Source: Agathobaculum sp. Marseille-P7918
Lineage (GTDB): Bacteria > Bacillota > Clostridia > Oscillospirales > Butyricicoccaceae
Reading direction: 5' to 3'
Assembly (NCBI RefSeq): GCF_900625105.1
Contig: NZ_UYYD01000001.1
Coordinates: 496,001 to 560,000, forward strand
DNA length: 64,000 nt
In this document: positions 45,662 to 54,659 of the stretch, piece after piece
How the letters are laid out: each line of letters starts with the position of its first letter
Numbering within the stretch: the first letter of the stretch is position 1
Made by a program: the position numbers and the translations under genes
Notes under the pieces: generated by a model
The model's input: only the letters and a program-made list of their open reading frames with translations
The model's database searches: none
What the model was told of the DNA's origin: nothing

Positions 45662-45895
45662 TGTTTGTCACCACGCTTTTGAGTTGCCACTATCATAATA
45701 TACAAGTTTGTTGAAACGAAGCTGAAAACGTGTGCAAACGGTGTCTTTTTGCCGGCGGCAACACAAACGATTTTATACAGATAGTGCAGATACCGGTCTT
45801 TTTACATGGCAGAAGAGAATTTCCCTCCAACCTCTGTCCTTTTTGCCAGTAAAAGCGTATAATAGGACATATCATACGGAATTTTGGGGTTGGAA

Positions 45896-46630
45896 ATGAT
45901 GAAGGATGAAAAAAAGGATGGAAAGTATTTTCTGGTCTGTGAGCGCAACTGGGTTTACTTCACCTTAATCACCGTCGCCGGGTTTTGGGGCGCCTATACC
46001 TATGCCCTGCGCGGCAATGTGTTCTGCAACGCGCAGACCGGCAACGTGGTACTGATGGGTCTGGCGCTCGGCAATGGGCGCTGGGGCGAGGGGCTTTATT
46101 ATCTGGTGCCGATCTCCGCCTATGTGCTGGGCGCTTTTGTTTCCGAGCTGCTGCCCAACCCGATCAAGCACCGCCTGTATGTACGTTGGGACACGATCCT
46201 GATCTGCATCGAAATGCTCGCGGTGCTCGCACTGGGCTTTGTCCCGGAATCCGCACCGGTGCAGATCTCTCAGGTTGTGATCAACTTTATCGCTTCGATG
46301 CAGTATAATACCTTCCGGCAGGCGCAGGGCATTCCCGTGGCGACCACGTTTGCCACCAACCATATCCGGCAAATCGGCATCGGGCTGGCCAAAGAGCTGC
46401 GCCACCGGCACAACCCAGACAAAAGCCATCGTGTCAAGCTGGCAAAACACGCCCAAATGCTGTTCTTTTTCGCCTGCGGTGCCACGATAGGCGCAGCCCT
46501 CTGCCATTTCTTTCTCGGCAAGGCCATTTGGGCGACGGCTCTGCCGCTGTGCGTCATCTTTGTGACGCTGCTGCACGCGGATCTGACCACAGAGCGAGAC
46601 TTGGTCGAGCAAAAGCCGGCGGGCCACTGA
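45896..46630 (+). CDS. YoaK/DUF1275 family membrane protein
   Basis: 244 residues, six membrane helices. The DUF1275 landmarks AYTYALRGNVFCNAQTGNVV and NFIASMQYNTFRQAQGIPVA are clear. The family is unassigned functionally; some members relate to transport or lipids. Start is the first ATG after GGGGTTGG; a second ATG follows immediately. Single-gene unit with a strong terminator downstream. Confidence 0.88.
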   Translation: MMKDEKKDGKYFLVCERNWVYFTLITVAGFWGAYTYALRGNVFCNAQTGNVVLMGLALGNGRWGEGLYYLVPISAYVLGAFVSELLPNPIKHRLYVRWDTILICIEMLAVLALGFVPESAPVQISQVVINFIASMQYNTFRQAQGIPVATTFATNHIRQIGIGLAKELRHRHNPDKSHRVKLAKHAQMLFFFACGATIGAALCHFFLGKAIWATALPLCVIFVTLLHADLTTERDLVEQKPAGH

Positions 46631-46651
46631 TCCGATACGGCAAAGCGATAT

Positions 46652-46695
46652 AAAAAGGCCATATCCCACAGAATACGCGGGATATGGCCTTTTTG
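46652..46695. terminator. Bidirectional terminator
   Basis: Stem GGCCATATCCC / GGGATATGGCC with an 11-base loop, flanked by A5 and T5, between converging genes. Confidence 0.88.
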
Positions 46696-46721
46696 TGTGC
46701 CGTGCGGCATGCTTTTTTGTC

Positions 46722-47762
46722 TTAAAGTTTCTGATTGCCGACCGACCAAACATGGCTTTGTTTTGCCGCCGCTGCGGTATTTTGTGCCATCACGCCCACA
46801 AGCGGATGCGGCACATAGCATTCTTCCAAAAATGCGCATTCCTCCGCGGTCAGTTCCAGCGACACGGCCTTGACCGCGCCCTCGATATGGTGCGGCTTGG
46901 TGGCGCCCACGACCGGAGCAGTCACCTTGGTCAGCAGCCATGCCAGCGCAATTTCGGTCATGGACACACCTCTGCGGTCCGCGAGCTCCGCCACACGGGC
47001 CAGAATGGGAGCGTCCAGATCATGCGCCGCACCATACTTTAGCTGGGCATAGCTGTCCTCCCGCAAACGCTGCGAGGTCTCACCCGGCCGTTTGGACAGA
47101 CGCCCGCCCGCCAGCGCGCTGTATGGCGTCAGCGCAATGTTTTCTTCCCGGCAATATGGAACCATCTCCCGCTCCTCTTCGCGGAAGATCAGATTATAAT
47201 GCCCCTGTACGGAGACAAATTTGTCAAATCCCTCCCGCTCAGCCAACGCATTGGCTTTGGCCAGCTGCCAAGCAAAGCAGTTGGAAATGCCAATATACCG
47301 GACTTTTCCTGCCTGGACAGCCTGATGCAACCCTTCCATGATCTCATACAGCGGTGTCTGATAATCCCACATGTGATAGATATACAGATCGATGTGATCC
47401 ATGCCGAGATTGCGCAGGCTTTTGTCCAGCATACGCCGGATATGCTCCTGTCCGCTGATGTTCTGTTCGATTTCTGCCTCGGTGCGGGGCAGGAACTTGG
47501 TAGCGACGACCACCTCATCCCTTTTGGCAAAATCCCGCAGGGCACGGCCCACATACTGCTCGCTGGTGCCGCTCTGATAGGCAATGGCCGTGTCGAAAAA
47601 GTTGATCCCTTGTTCCAGGCCCTGCCGGATGATCGCGCGTGTCTGCGCTTCGTCAACCGTCCAGGAGTGCTGCCCGTTTTGGGCATCTCCGAACCCCATG
47701 CATCCCATGCAGATGCGGGATACCCGCAAATCCGAATGGCCCAGTTTGGTATACTGCATCAT
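46722..47762 (-). CDS. Aldo/keto reductase
   Basis: NAD(P)H-dependent reductase, 346 residues, similar to the YdhF/YhdN-type proteins. Catalytic Asp and Tyr lie in NFFDTAIAYQSGTSEQYVG; Lys in VVVATKFLP; His in DLYIYHMWD. IGISNCFAWQL and VSVQGHYNLIFREEER follow. Start at 47762 is six bases after GAGG. The next gene upstream is a flavodoxin (start codon overlap of the stop region), so the pair may be co-expressed in a redox response. Confidence 0.92.
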   Translation of the reverse strand: MMQYTKLGHSDLRVSRICMGCMGFGDAQNGQHSWTVDEAQTRAIIRQGLEQGINFFDTAIAYQSGTSEQYVGRALRDFAKRDEVVVATKFLPRTEAEIEQNISGQEHIRRMLDKSLRNLGMDHIDLYIYHMWDYQTPLYEIMEGLHQAVQAGKVRYIGISNCFAWQLAKANALAEREGFDKFVSVQGHYNLIFREEEREMVPYCREENIALTPYSALAGGRLSKRPGETSQRLREDSYAQLKYGAAHDLDAPILARVAELADRRGVSMTEIALAWLLTKVTAPVVGATKPHHIEGAVKAVSLELTAEECAFLEECYVPHPLVGVMAQNTAAAAKQSHVWSVGNQKL

Positions 47763-47770
47763 CGATTCCC

Positions 47771-48250
47771 TCACAGATCCAATCCGTCTACCCAGTTTTT
47801 CAGGTTTGCCTCGGACAAATGGCCGCTCATCATTCGTCCATCCACGATGCGGGCGCCCGGTGCGCTGCTGCGCAGACCGTCCGCCGATTGCCCCAGTCCG
47901 CTGCCGCCGGAAGTTGCGAACAGGACAATGGTCTTGCCGGAAAAGTCATAGCTTTCCAAAAAAGTGTTGATGATCGTGGGCGCCACATACCACCAGATCG
48001 GGAAGCCCAAAAAGATCACATCACAGTCCGCGACCGGCGCATCCGTATCCGCGAGCGCAGGGCGGGATTGCCTATCCGCCATTTCCACGCTGCTGCGGGA
48101 AGTTTTATCCATCCAGTTCAGATCCGCTCGGGTATACGGAACCGCGGGCTTGATCTCATAAAGCGCCGCTTCTGCGGCTTTTGCCAACGTCTTTGCCGCC
48201 TTTGCGGTGTTGCCGCTGGCGGAAAAATATGCAACCAATGCTTTTTTCAT
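47771..48250 (-). CDS. Flavodoxin-family protein
   Basis: 159 residues, FMN-binding electron carrier. Phosphate loop SASGNTAKAAKTLAKA after MKKALVAYF; isoalloxazine loops in GFPIWWYVAPTIINTFLES and LFATSGGSGLGQSADGL. These are the long-chain-like flavodoxins common in gut Clostridia next to LysR regulators, as here. Divergent from the LysR gene. Confidence 0.93.
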   Translation of the reverse strand: MKKALVAYFSASGNTAKAAKTLAKAAEAALYEIKPAVPYTRADLNWMDKTSRSSVEMADRQSRPALADTDAPVADCDVIFLGFPIWWYVAPTIINTFLESYDFSGKTIVLFATSGGSGLGQSADGLRSSAPGARIVDGRMMSGHLSEANLKNWVDGLDL

Positions 48251-48395
48251 CGCAATCTTCTCCTTGACTTCTATTGTAATCCGGCTGCGTAAAAATGTAA
48301 AATACTCATTTTTTATCTATATGTATACTCGAAAAGCATTTCTTTCTTGTGTCGCCGCGCAAGAAATGGTACCATAGGAGCAAGGAGGGATCTAT

Positions 48396-49283
48396 ATGGA
48401 ACTGCGTGTTTTGAAATATTTTCTGGCGGTTGCACGCGAGGAAAACATCACCCGCGCCGCAGCGCTGCTTCACCTGACCCAGCCGACCTTATCCCGGCAG
48501 CTGATGCAGCTGGAGGACGAACTCGGGGTACAGCTGTTTCACCGCAGCCGATACCGCATTGTGCTGACCGACGACGGCATGCTGCTGCGGCGGCGGGCGC
48601 AGGAACTGGTGGATCTGGCGGAAAAAACCGCCCGGGAATTTCATCAGAAGGACAAGCTGCGGGGCGAGATTTCCATCGGCAGCGGCGATCTGGAAGGCAT
48701 GTCACTGCTCGCCGAACTGCTTGCCTCCTTTCAGCAGCTCCATCCTGAAGTGACCTATCAGATCTGCACCGGCAACGCCGACCAGACCAAGGAGCGGATC
48801 GAAGGCGGCACACTTGATCTGGGGCTGCTGCTGGAACCGGTTGATATCAGCAAATATGATTTTATCCGCATGCCGGTGCAGGAGCAGTGGGGTGTGTTGG
48901 TCCATCAGGACGACCCGCTGGCCCAAAAAGACAAAATCACGCCGGACGATCTGGCCGACGTTCCGCTGATCATCACCCACCGCGAACTGATCCAGCAGGA
49001 GATGGAGCGCTGGTTCGGTGCGCACGCCCAGCGGATTCAGGTGGCCGCCACCGGCAACCTGCCCTATAACATGGCGCTGCTGGCCGGCGCACGCATCGGC
49101 GCTTATCTTACGCTCAAGCTGCACTGCACCTATGACAACCTGCGGTTTGTTCCGCTCTCCCCGCCACTGTCCTCCAGCACCGTACTGGCATGGAAAAAGG
49201 CAGAGACCTTTTCCCCTGTGGTCAGCGGCCTGATCAGCCATATCAAAAAATGCCTGAGCACTATGTCTGACCATCCGGAATGA
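48396..49283 (+). CDS. LysR-family transcriptional regulator
   Basis: 295 residues. N-terminal helix-turn-helix LAVAREENITRAAALLHLTQ then PTLSRQLMQLEDELGVQLF; C-terminal substrate-binding-type domain (ISIGSGDLEGMSLLAELL onward). Divergent from flavodoxin-aldo/keto reductase, so it likely controls them. AAGGAGGGA stands before the ATG. Confidence 0.94.
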   Translation: MELRVLKYFLAVAREENITRAAALLHLTQPTLSRQLMQLEDELGVQLFHRSRYRIVLTDDGMLLRRRAQELVDLAEKTAREFHQKDKLRGEISIGSGDLEGMSLLAELLASFQQLHPEVTYQICTGNADQTKERIEGGTLDLGLLLEPVDISKYDFIRMPVQEQWGVLVHQDDPLAQKDKITPDDLADVPLIITHRELIQQEMERWFGAHAQRIQVAATGNLPYNMALLAGARIGAYLTLKLHCTYDNLRFVPLSPPLSSSTVLAWKKAETFSPVVSGLISHIKKCLSTMSDHPE

Positions 49284-49314
49284 GTATTAGACATTGCCAT
49301 GCCCTCGATCTAAA

Positions 49315-49352
49315 ATGTAGATGTCCGTACGGGGCATCTGCATTTTTCTTTT
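49315..49352 (+). terminator. Possible terminator after the LysR gene
   Basis: AGATGTCC / GGGGCATCT hairpin around GTAC followed by TTTTTCTTTTT; imperfect stem. Confidence 0.4.
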
Positions 49353-49365
49353 TGGGAGGCAAACC

Positions 49366-49737
49366 ATGACGATACAGGAAGCGAGCGAACATTATCAAAT
49401 CCCCATGAACATCCTGCGGGAATATGAAAGCTGGGGGCTGTGCGGCGTCGTCAAAAAAGTGATGGGACTCTGGCAATACGATGATACCGATCTGGAACGG
49501 CTGAGCATCATTATGACACTGCACGATATCGGATTTTCCTCGGAGGAAGTAGAAACCTATATGCGCTTGCTGCTCGAAACAGAACATTCCGAAGCACAGC
49601 GGCTGCGGATGCTGGAGCAAAAGCGCAGCCGTGCACTGGATGAAATCCATTTCAAGGAGCACCAGCTCCAGCGTCTGGATTACCTGCGCCATGAAATTTA
49701 CCAATCGCAAAAACAACCGGAGGGAGCCAAACGATGA
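49366..49737 (+). CDS. MerR-family transcriptional regulator
   Basis: 123 residues. N-terminal winged helix (MTIQEASEHYQIPMNILREY, then DTDLERLSIIMTLHDIGFS) and a coiled-coil dimer helix (ETEHSEAQRLRMLEQKRSRA). No C-terminal ligand domain or metal cysteines. Start at 49366 after GGGAGG. Overlaps the damaged flavodoxin gene start, so it probably regulates it. Confidence 0.85.
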   Translation: MTIQEASEHYQIPMNILREYESWGLCGVVKKVMGLWQYDDTDLERLSIIMTLHDIGFSSEEVETYMRLLLETEHSEAQRLRMLEQKRSRALDEIHFKEHQLQRLDYLRHEIYQSQKQPEGAKR

Positions 49738-50038
49738 AACGCTGTTGACCGCGCTTCTGTGCACCTGTTCGTCGGCAGCCTGCGGCGGCCGGATTGCTAT
49801 GATACCATGTTTCCGGGTCACCGCATTTGGAGAGGAGCAGGCGACAAAAAACATCTCCGCATTTGGGGAGAGTGCCGACTTTACCGGCAAACCCATCATT
49901 CCGTTCTGCACTTCCGGCCCGGACAGCACCGACGCCAGTGTCGATCCGCTCCGCACGCTGACGCCGTCTGTAACAGCCACCGCCAAGCCAACCACCCCGA
50001 CCGAAACTGCATCCGCGATCGTCTTGCAAACAATATAG
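49734..50038 (+). pseudogene. Decayed flavodoxin-like lipoprotein
   Basis: The ATG at 49734 overlaps the MerR stop but is followed by an in-frame stop within four codons. Allowing a one-base shift there gives a lipoprotein-like signal (LLTALLCTCSSAACGG), and later NISAFGESADFTGKPIIPFC and the TSGPDSTDASVDPLRTL block resemble the C-terminal part of flavodoxins (compare DFSGKTIVLFATSGGSGLG in the intact flavodoxin at 47771-48250). The FMN phosphate loop is missing. Probably a fused lipoprotein-flavodoxin gene reduced by frameshift and deletion. Confidence 0.45.
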
Positions 50039-50220
50039 ATTTTAAGCATATAAATGCATTCTTTATAGGTATTTGCTATTGCATTTCCCTGATGTTACAA
50101 TAGAATCACAAAGCAGAAGCACGCCTGCCGGGCAAAGCTTCTTGCCGCCGGACAGCCTCCGACGGATTACATCCTGCAGCCTTGTACCCATTTCTGATCG
50201 ACCCAAGGAGGACGACAACC

Positions 50221-51195
50221 ATGCATTCCAAATATAACGGCTACTCTTTCCCGATGCGCAACACCGTCACGCGGGAGAAAGTACATTTTCATAACCGCTA
50301 CGGCATTGAACTGGCAGGCGATCTGTATCTGCCCAAAGATACTGCCGGAAAGCGCGCTGCCATTGCCATTTCCGGCCCCTTCGGCGCTGTCAAAGAGCAG
50401 TGCGCCGGGCTGTACGCGGAAGAACTGGCCAGCCGCGGCTTTGTTGCTCTGGCGTTTGACCCCTCGTTCATCGGCGAAAGCGGCGGCACTGTGCGCAACG
50501 TTGCCTCCCCCGACATCAACACCGAGGACTTTTCCGCCGCGGTAGACTATCTTTCGGTCCGTGACGACGTTGATCCGGAGCAGATCGGCATTCTGGGCAT
50601 CTGCGGCTTTGGCGGCATGGCGCTCAACGCGGCTGCGATGGACACGCGCATCAAGGCGACCGTCACGTCCACCATGTATGACATGACCCGCATCAGTGCC
50701 AAGGGGTATTTCGATGCGGACGACAATGCAGATGCCCGCTATCAGATGAAACAAGCGCTCAACGCCCAGCGTACCGCGGACTACAAAAACGGTTCATATG
50801 CACGCGCCGGCGGGGTTGTGGACCCGCTGCCCGAAGATGCGCCGTTCTTTGTCAAGGATTACTACGACTACTACAAAACCGAGCGCGGCTATACCGAGCG
50901 GTCGCTCAACTCCAACGACGGCTGGAACGTGACCTCTTCCCTGTCCCTGCTCAACATGGCGATTCTGCGTTACAGCAACGAGATCCGCAGCGCGGTGCTG
51001 ATGATCCACGGAGACAAGGCGCACTCCTGCTACTTCAGCCGGGACGCTTACGCGGACATGATCCGGGACAATCCCTATACCGACAACAAGGAGCTGCTCA
51101 TCATCCCCGGCGCAGTCCACACCGACCTGTACGACCAGAAGGACATCATCCCCTTTGATAAAATCGAACAATTCTTCCGGACATACCTGAAATAA
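50221..51195 (+). CDS. Alpha/beta-hydrolase, YcjY/dienelactone-hydrolase type
   Basis: 324 residues of the alpha/beta-hydrolase fold. After FHNRYGIELAGDLYLPKD, the nucleophile elbow reads GICGFGG, i.e. Cys in place of Ser in the G-x-C-x-G elbow, as in dienelactone hydrolases; the acid and His lie in VLMIHGDKAHSC and PGAVHTDLYD. Substrate unknown. Start at 50221 after AAGGAGG. Followed by a lipoprotein gene 24 bases on. Confidence 0.88.
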   Translation: MHSKYNGYSFPMRNTVTREKVHFHNRYGIELAGDLYLPKDTAGKRAAIAISGPFGAVKEQCAGLYAEELASRGFVALAFDPSFIGESGGTVRNVASPDINTEDFSAAVDYLSVRDDVDPEQIGILGICGFGGMALNAAAMDTRIKATVTSTMYDMTRISAKGYFDADDNADARYQMKQALNAQRTADYKNGSYARAGGVVDPLPEDAPFFVKDYYDYYKTERGYTERSLNSNDGWNVTSSLSLLNMAILRYSNEIRSAVLMIHGDKAHSCYFSRDAYADMIRDNPYTDNKELLIIPGAVHTDLYDQKDIIPFDKIEQFFRTYLK

Positions 51196-51219
51196 TTTAA
51201 TTGCAGGAGGAAATGCTGC

Positions 51220-51714
51220 ATGACCAAACTCTTCTGTATCCTTTTGGCGGCCCTCGGCCTGTCCGGCTGCGGCGAAGTGCCGGCTGACCCCGCGCTTCCC
51301 CCCACGACGGAACCGTCCATCACGCAGCCGCAGCCGCCGGAAACATCCGAACCCGATCAGGAGGAATCCGCTTTGAAAATCACCGTTGGCGAATATGAGC
51401 TGCTGGCTACCTTTGCAGACAACCCCTCCGCAGAGGAATTCAAAGCGCTGCTCGCGCAGGGGCCGATCACCGTCCAGATGGATGACTACGGCGGTTTTGA
51501 AAAGGTTGGGCCTTTGGGCACCACGCTGACGCGCAGCGATGAGCAGATCACCACGCAGCCCGGTGATGTGATCCTCTATCAGGGCAATCAAATTACCATC
51601 TACTACGGCACCAACTCCTGGAACTTTACTCGACTTGCCCGCATTGACGACCCCACCGATCTGCAAGCCAAGCTGGGTGACGGAACGGTATCGATCACAT
51701 TTTCTCTTGTCTGA
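51220..51714 (+). CDS. Cyclophilin-like-fold lipoprotein
   Basis: 164 residues. Lipoprotein signal with lipobox LSGC (Cys17), a Pro/Glu/Thr-rich spacer to about residue 50, then a cyclophilin_like (PF18050-type) domain: KITVGEYELLATFADNPSA, GPITVQMDDYGGFEKVGPLG, PGDVILYQGNQITIYYGTN. Such domains are common in gut anaerobes beside flavodoxins and hydrolases; function unknown. Confidence 0.85.
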   Translation: MTKLFCILLAALGLSGCGEVPADPALPPTTEPSITQPQPPETSEPDQEESALKITVGEYELLATFADNPSAEEFKALLAQGPITVQMDDYGGFEKVGPLGTTLTRSDEQITTQPGDVILYQGNQITIYYGTNSWNFTRLARIDDPTDLQAKLGDGTVSITFSLV

Positions 51715-51921
51715 CTGATCCGGGCAATCCGGACACAATAACGCGGCACGGCCTTTGGGGACGCGCCGCGTTTGCATTTGCTAGGCTGCCAATGGGTTTT
51801 GCCGCAATGCAGCGCCGAAAAAGCCTCCCTGTTGCCCCGTTGACGAACCGCCGATTTTGCTCTACAATATGGCAGGAAGCCCGATTTTCTTCCGCAAAAC
51901 GCCAAGCAAGGAGCACTTCCT

Positions 51922-52656
51922 ATGATTTTTTATTTTTCCGGCACCGGTAATTCCCGGTGGGCGGCAGAGCAAATCGCAGCCCTCACCGGTGACAAAGCCC
52001 TTGATATCATTGCACTGGACCCTGTGCCCGATCTGCACAATGAAGCACAGATCGGTCTGGTTTTCCCCGTTTATGCGTGGGGTGTGCCCGAACCCATGCT
52101 TGCTTTTGCTCAATCGCTGGGCAAAACCGACGCCTTTACCTTCGGCGTATGCACCTGCGGCGAGGAAGCCGGCTACACGATGAAAAAGCTCAGTGCGGTT
52201 TATCCGCTTCGCAGCAGTTACAGCCTGGTGATGCCCAACAACTACGTCATCGGCAGCGAGCTGGACGACGAGATGACGGTTCGGCACAAAATCGACACGG
52301 CATCCGCCGAATTGCAGACGATTGCGCAGGAAATTTTGCAGCGCAAACCGGTGTACCGCGTATCGGAAGGCACGCATGCGGGACTGAAATCGGGTATGGT
52401 CAACTTTGGGTTCAATCGATTTGCCCGCAGTACAAAATCCTTCTACGCGACAGATGCCTGCAACGGCTGCGGCCTCTGCGCCCGGCACTGCCCCACCCAA
52501 ACCATCACGCTTGCAGACGGCAAGCCCCGCTGGGGCAAGCAATGCTATCAGTGCCTGCGCTGCATCAATGCATGCCCGCAGCGCGCCATCCAGTATGGCA
52601 AGCAGACCGAAACCCGCGGCCGCTACACGATCGATCCATATGTGAAAAGCCGCTGA
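51922..52656 (+). CDS. EFR1-family ferredoxin with flavodoxin domain
   Basis: 244 residues. N-terminal flavodoxin-like FMN domain (MIFYFSGTGNSRWAAEQIA) and C-terminal double 4Fe-4S ferredoxin with CNGCGLCARHCP and CYQCLRCINACP. An electron carrier of anaerobes. Single-gene unit ending in a terminator shared with the converging XRE gene. Confidence 0.92.
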   Translation: MIFYFSGTGNSRWAAEQIAALTGDKALDIIALDPVPDLHNEAQIGLVFPVYAWGVPEPMLAFAQSLGKTDAFTFGVCTCGEEAGYTMKKLSAVYPLRSSYSLVMPNNYVIGSELDDEMTVRHKIDTASAELQTIAQEILQRKPVYRVSEGTHAGLKSGMVNFGFNRFARSTKSFYATDACNGCGLCARHCPTQTITLADGKPRWGKQCYQCLRCINACPQRAIQYGKQTETRGRYTIDPYVKSR

Positions 52657-52669
52657 ACTGCACAAAACA

Positions 52670-52702
52670 GCGCCCGGAACCTTGGTTCCGGGCGCTTCTT
52701 TC
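52670..52702. terminator. Terminator between EFR1 and XRE genes
   Basis: Twelve-base stem GCGCCCGGAACC / GGTTCCGGGCGC with a two-base loop, then TTCTTTC. Confidence 0.82.
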
Positions 52703-53150
52703 ACATCTCGCCCTTCCAGACACGGGCCAGAATATCTTTGAGCACCAGCATGGCGTCGGTGTGGTTGTAACCGTAATCCACCCGCAGCTGCGTCAGCATC
52801 TCCCGCAAGGCGGGCGCATAGTCGCCGATGCGGACTGTTTTGTGATAGGTTGCCAGCACCGGATATTTTTTGCTCCACACCTTGTTCCAGTCGATCCGGG
52901 CCTGTGCCTCGTCGCTGACGCTGTCGATCATCTGCTGTGCCTGCTGCTCGTCAAAGTCGTATTCAATCAGCTCGTCGAGCGTCATGTGATACAGCACCGC
53001 CAGCCGCTTGGACTGCCGGATATCCGGCAGCGTTTCGTCGGTTTCCCATTTCGAGATGGTCTGACGGCTGACGCCCAGCTTTTCGGCCACATTTTCCTGC
53101 GAAAGTCCGCTCTTCTTGCGGGCGTGATACAAACTGCTTCCCAAACCCAT
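52701..53150 (-). CDS. XRE-family helix-turn-helix regulator
   Basis: 149 residues. N-terminal HTH_3 domain (LYHARKKSGLSQENVAEKLG, then VSRQTISKWETDETLPDI) and a C-terminal part of about 80 residues without a recognised domain. Start at 53150, preceded by AGGAGG; longer in-frame starts lack a ribosome site. Its target is not obvious; it converges with the ferredoxin gene. Confidence 0.88.
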   Translation of the reverse strand: MGLGSSLYHARKKSGLSQENVAEKLGVSRQTISKWETDETLPDIRQSKRLAVLYHMTLDELIEYDFDEQQAQQMIDSVSDEAQARIDWNKVWSKKYPVLATYHKTVRIGDYAPALREMLTQLRVDYGYNHTDAMLVLKDILARVWKGEM

Positions 53151-53378
53151 TGTTTCCCCTCCTGTTTTTCTGTCCTGTCTGTCAGTATACCGACACGGCA
53201 AGCAAATGTCCACCAATCAAACCGGTCAGTTGCGCCCGATTTGTTAACAACGCGCCCCGCCGCCAGCGGGATGGCTCAAAACGCGGCCGTCCCCGCACCC
53301 AGACCGAAAAAATACCGCATAACCGGATTCTCTGCATGATATTTTAAGGATATGGAAAAAACAGGAGCGCGCTTTGCG

Positions 53379-53407
53379 TTGACCTGTTTTTTCACAAGGC
53401 GTACAAT
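53379..53407 (+). promoter_or_regulatory. Promoter of the PNPOx-like gene
   Basis: TTGACC, 17-base spacer, TACAAT. Confidence 0.7.
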
Positions 53408-53435
53408 AAAAGCATCACGGAAGGGAGCCATCGTC

Positions 53436-53981
53436 ATGGATCAGACTACAAACCAATCCTACTACACCGAACAGACATTGCAGGCCGCCGCCCGCTACTG
53501 GGATGAAAAAGACGCGGGCAGCGTCAAACTTGACCAAGCCAAACTGCAAACGATGCTCGAAACCTACATTCAGGCCAACAACACCTGCGCGCTGGCCACC
53601 GGCACCGGGGACTATGTGCGCTGCACGCCCATCGAGTACAGTTATCACGATGGGTGCTTCTGGCTGTTTTCCGAGGGCGGCAAAAAATTCATCGGACTGG
53701 CGCATAACCCCAACGTGTGCCTCGCCATCTTTGACAAGTACGAAGGCTTCGGCAAGCTGCACGGCGTGCAGGTCATGGGCAAAGCCGAGCTGATCGAGCC
53801 GTTTTCCGCACCGTATCTGGCGCATGCCGAATATAAAAAGATTGCGCCGGAATTTCTCAAAAAGCTGAAAAGTCCCATGCACCTGATCTGCATCCACCCC
53901 ATCCGCATCGACTGCCTGTTCTCCGACTGCAAGGAGCTGGGCTGCGATGCCCGGCAGACGCTGGTGCTGGACAAAGCATAA
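53436..53981 (+). CDS. Pyridoxamine 5'-phosphate oxidase-family FMN protein
   Basis: 181 residues with the split-barrel FMN-binding fold: NNTCALATGTGDYVRCTPIE, FWLFSEGGKKFIGLAHNPNV and LHGVQVMGKAELIEP. Family members bind FMN, F420 or heme and are mostly uncharacterised. The N-terminal 45 residues (TEQTLQAAARYWDEKDAG) form a helical lead-in seen in gut anaerobe members. Start after AAGGGAG; own promoter. Confidence 0.85.
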   Translation: MDQTTNQSYYTEQTLQAAARYWDEKDAGSVKLDQAKLQTMLETYIQANNTCALATGTGDYVRCTPIEYSYHDGCFWLFSEGGKKFIGLAHNPNVCLAIFDKYEGFGKLHGVQVMGKAELIEPFSAPYLAHAEYKKIAPEFLKKLKSPMHLICIHPIRIDCLFSDCKELGCDARQTLVLDKA

Positions 53982-54061
53982 CCAAACCCTCCGGACGAAA
54001 ACCGGGCAGGCATCTTCCTTTGTCGGAGACGCCTGCCCGTTTTTTCTCTTCCGTAAAAAGG

Positions 54062-54622
54062 TTATTTGAGCTTCAGCCCGTCCCGGAAGGCATTGCCCAC
54101 GGTTTCTCCCAGCTTGCGGTAAGTATGGTGAACGGGGTCAAAGGTGATGGGTTCCAACTTGTCCGGGTCGATCTTGCCGTTTGCATCCAGCACGGACTCG
54201 TCCGCGCTGACGTTGACGATCTCACCCACCAGGCGGCAGGTCTCCGGATCGTAACAGATCAGGCGGCACTCCAGCGCCATCGGCAATTCGTCGATCAGCG
54301 GCGCATCCACAAATTCCGAACGGGTGGTGTGAAAGCCCGCCTTTTCCAGCTTGTTTGCCTCTTTGTTGCCGGACGCGATGCCTACATAGTCGCAGGCAAC
54401 GACCTGCGCCGCCGTGGCCATGCTGACCGTGAACGCTTTCCGCGCCAGAATGTTCGCCGTCGTCTTGTGCTCCGCACTGATGCACATGGAAAGCTGCGCT
54501 TCCTCGCTGATGCCGCCCCACGCCGCATTCATGGCGTCCGGTGTGCCATCCTCCCCGTAGGTCGCGATAATCAGCACCGGCTGCGGATAGGTCCACGGCT
54601 TTGCTCCAAAGTTTTTACGCAT
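54062..54622 (-). CDS. Flavin reductase-family protein
   Basis: 186 residues of the flavin-reductase-like split barrel: KPWTYPQPVLIIATYGEDG, then NAAWGGISEEAQLSMCISAE and DYVGIASGNKEANKLEKAGF, which is a common anaerobe subfamily. Binds FMN; electron donor unknown. Start at 54622 after AGGAGG. Upstream on the same strand is the AmmeMemoRadiSam radical SAM gene 37 bases away, so it may be in that operon. Confidence 0.9.
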   Translation of the reverse strand: MRKNFGAKPWTYPQPVLIIATYGEDGTPDAMNAAWGGISEEAQLSMCISAEHKTTANILARKAFTVSMATAAQVVACDYVGIASGNKEANKLEKAGFHTTRSEFVDAPLIDELPMALECRLICYDPETCRLVGEIVNVSADESVLDANGKIDPDKLEPITFDPVHHTYRKLGETVGNAFRDGLKLK

Positions 54623-54659
54623 GACAACATTCCTCCTGAGAATTTCTTTCACTTTTTTA

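Noticed and set aside
51715-51921. Hairpin AACGCGGC / GCCGCGTTT at about 51740-51775 as a terminator
   Set aside because: The loop is long, with weak T run; it may end the lipoprotein transcript but I could not support it well.
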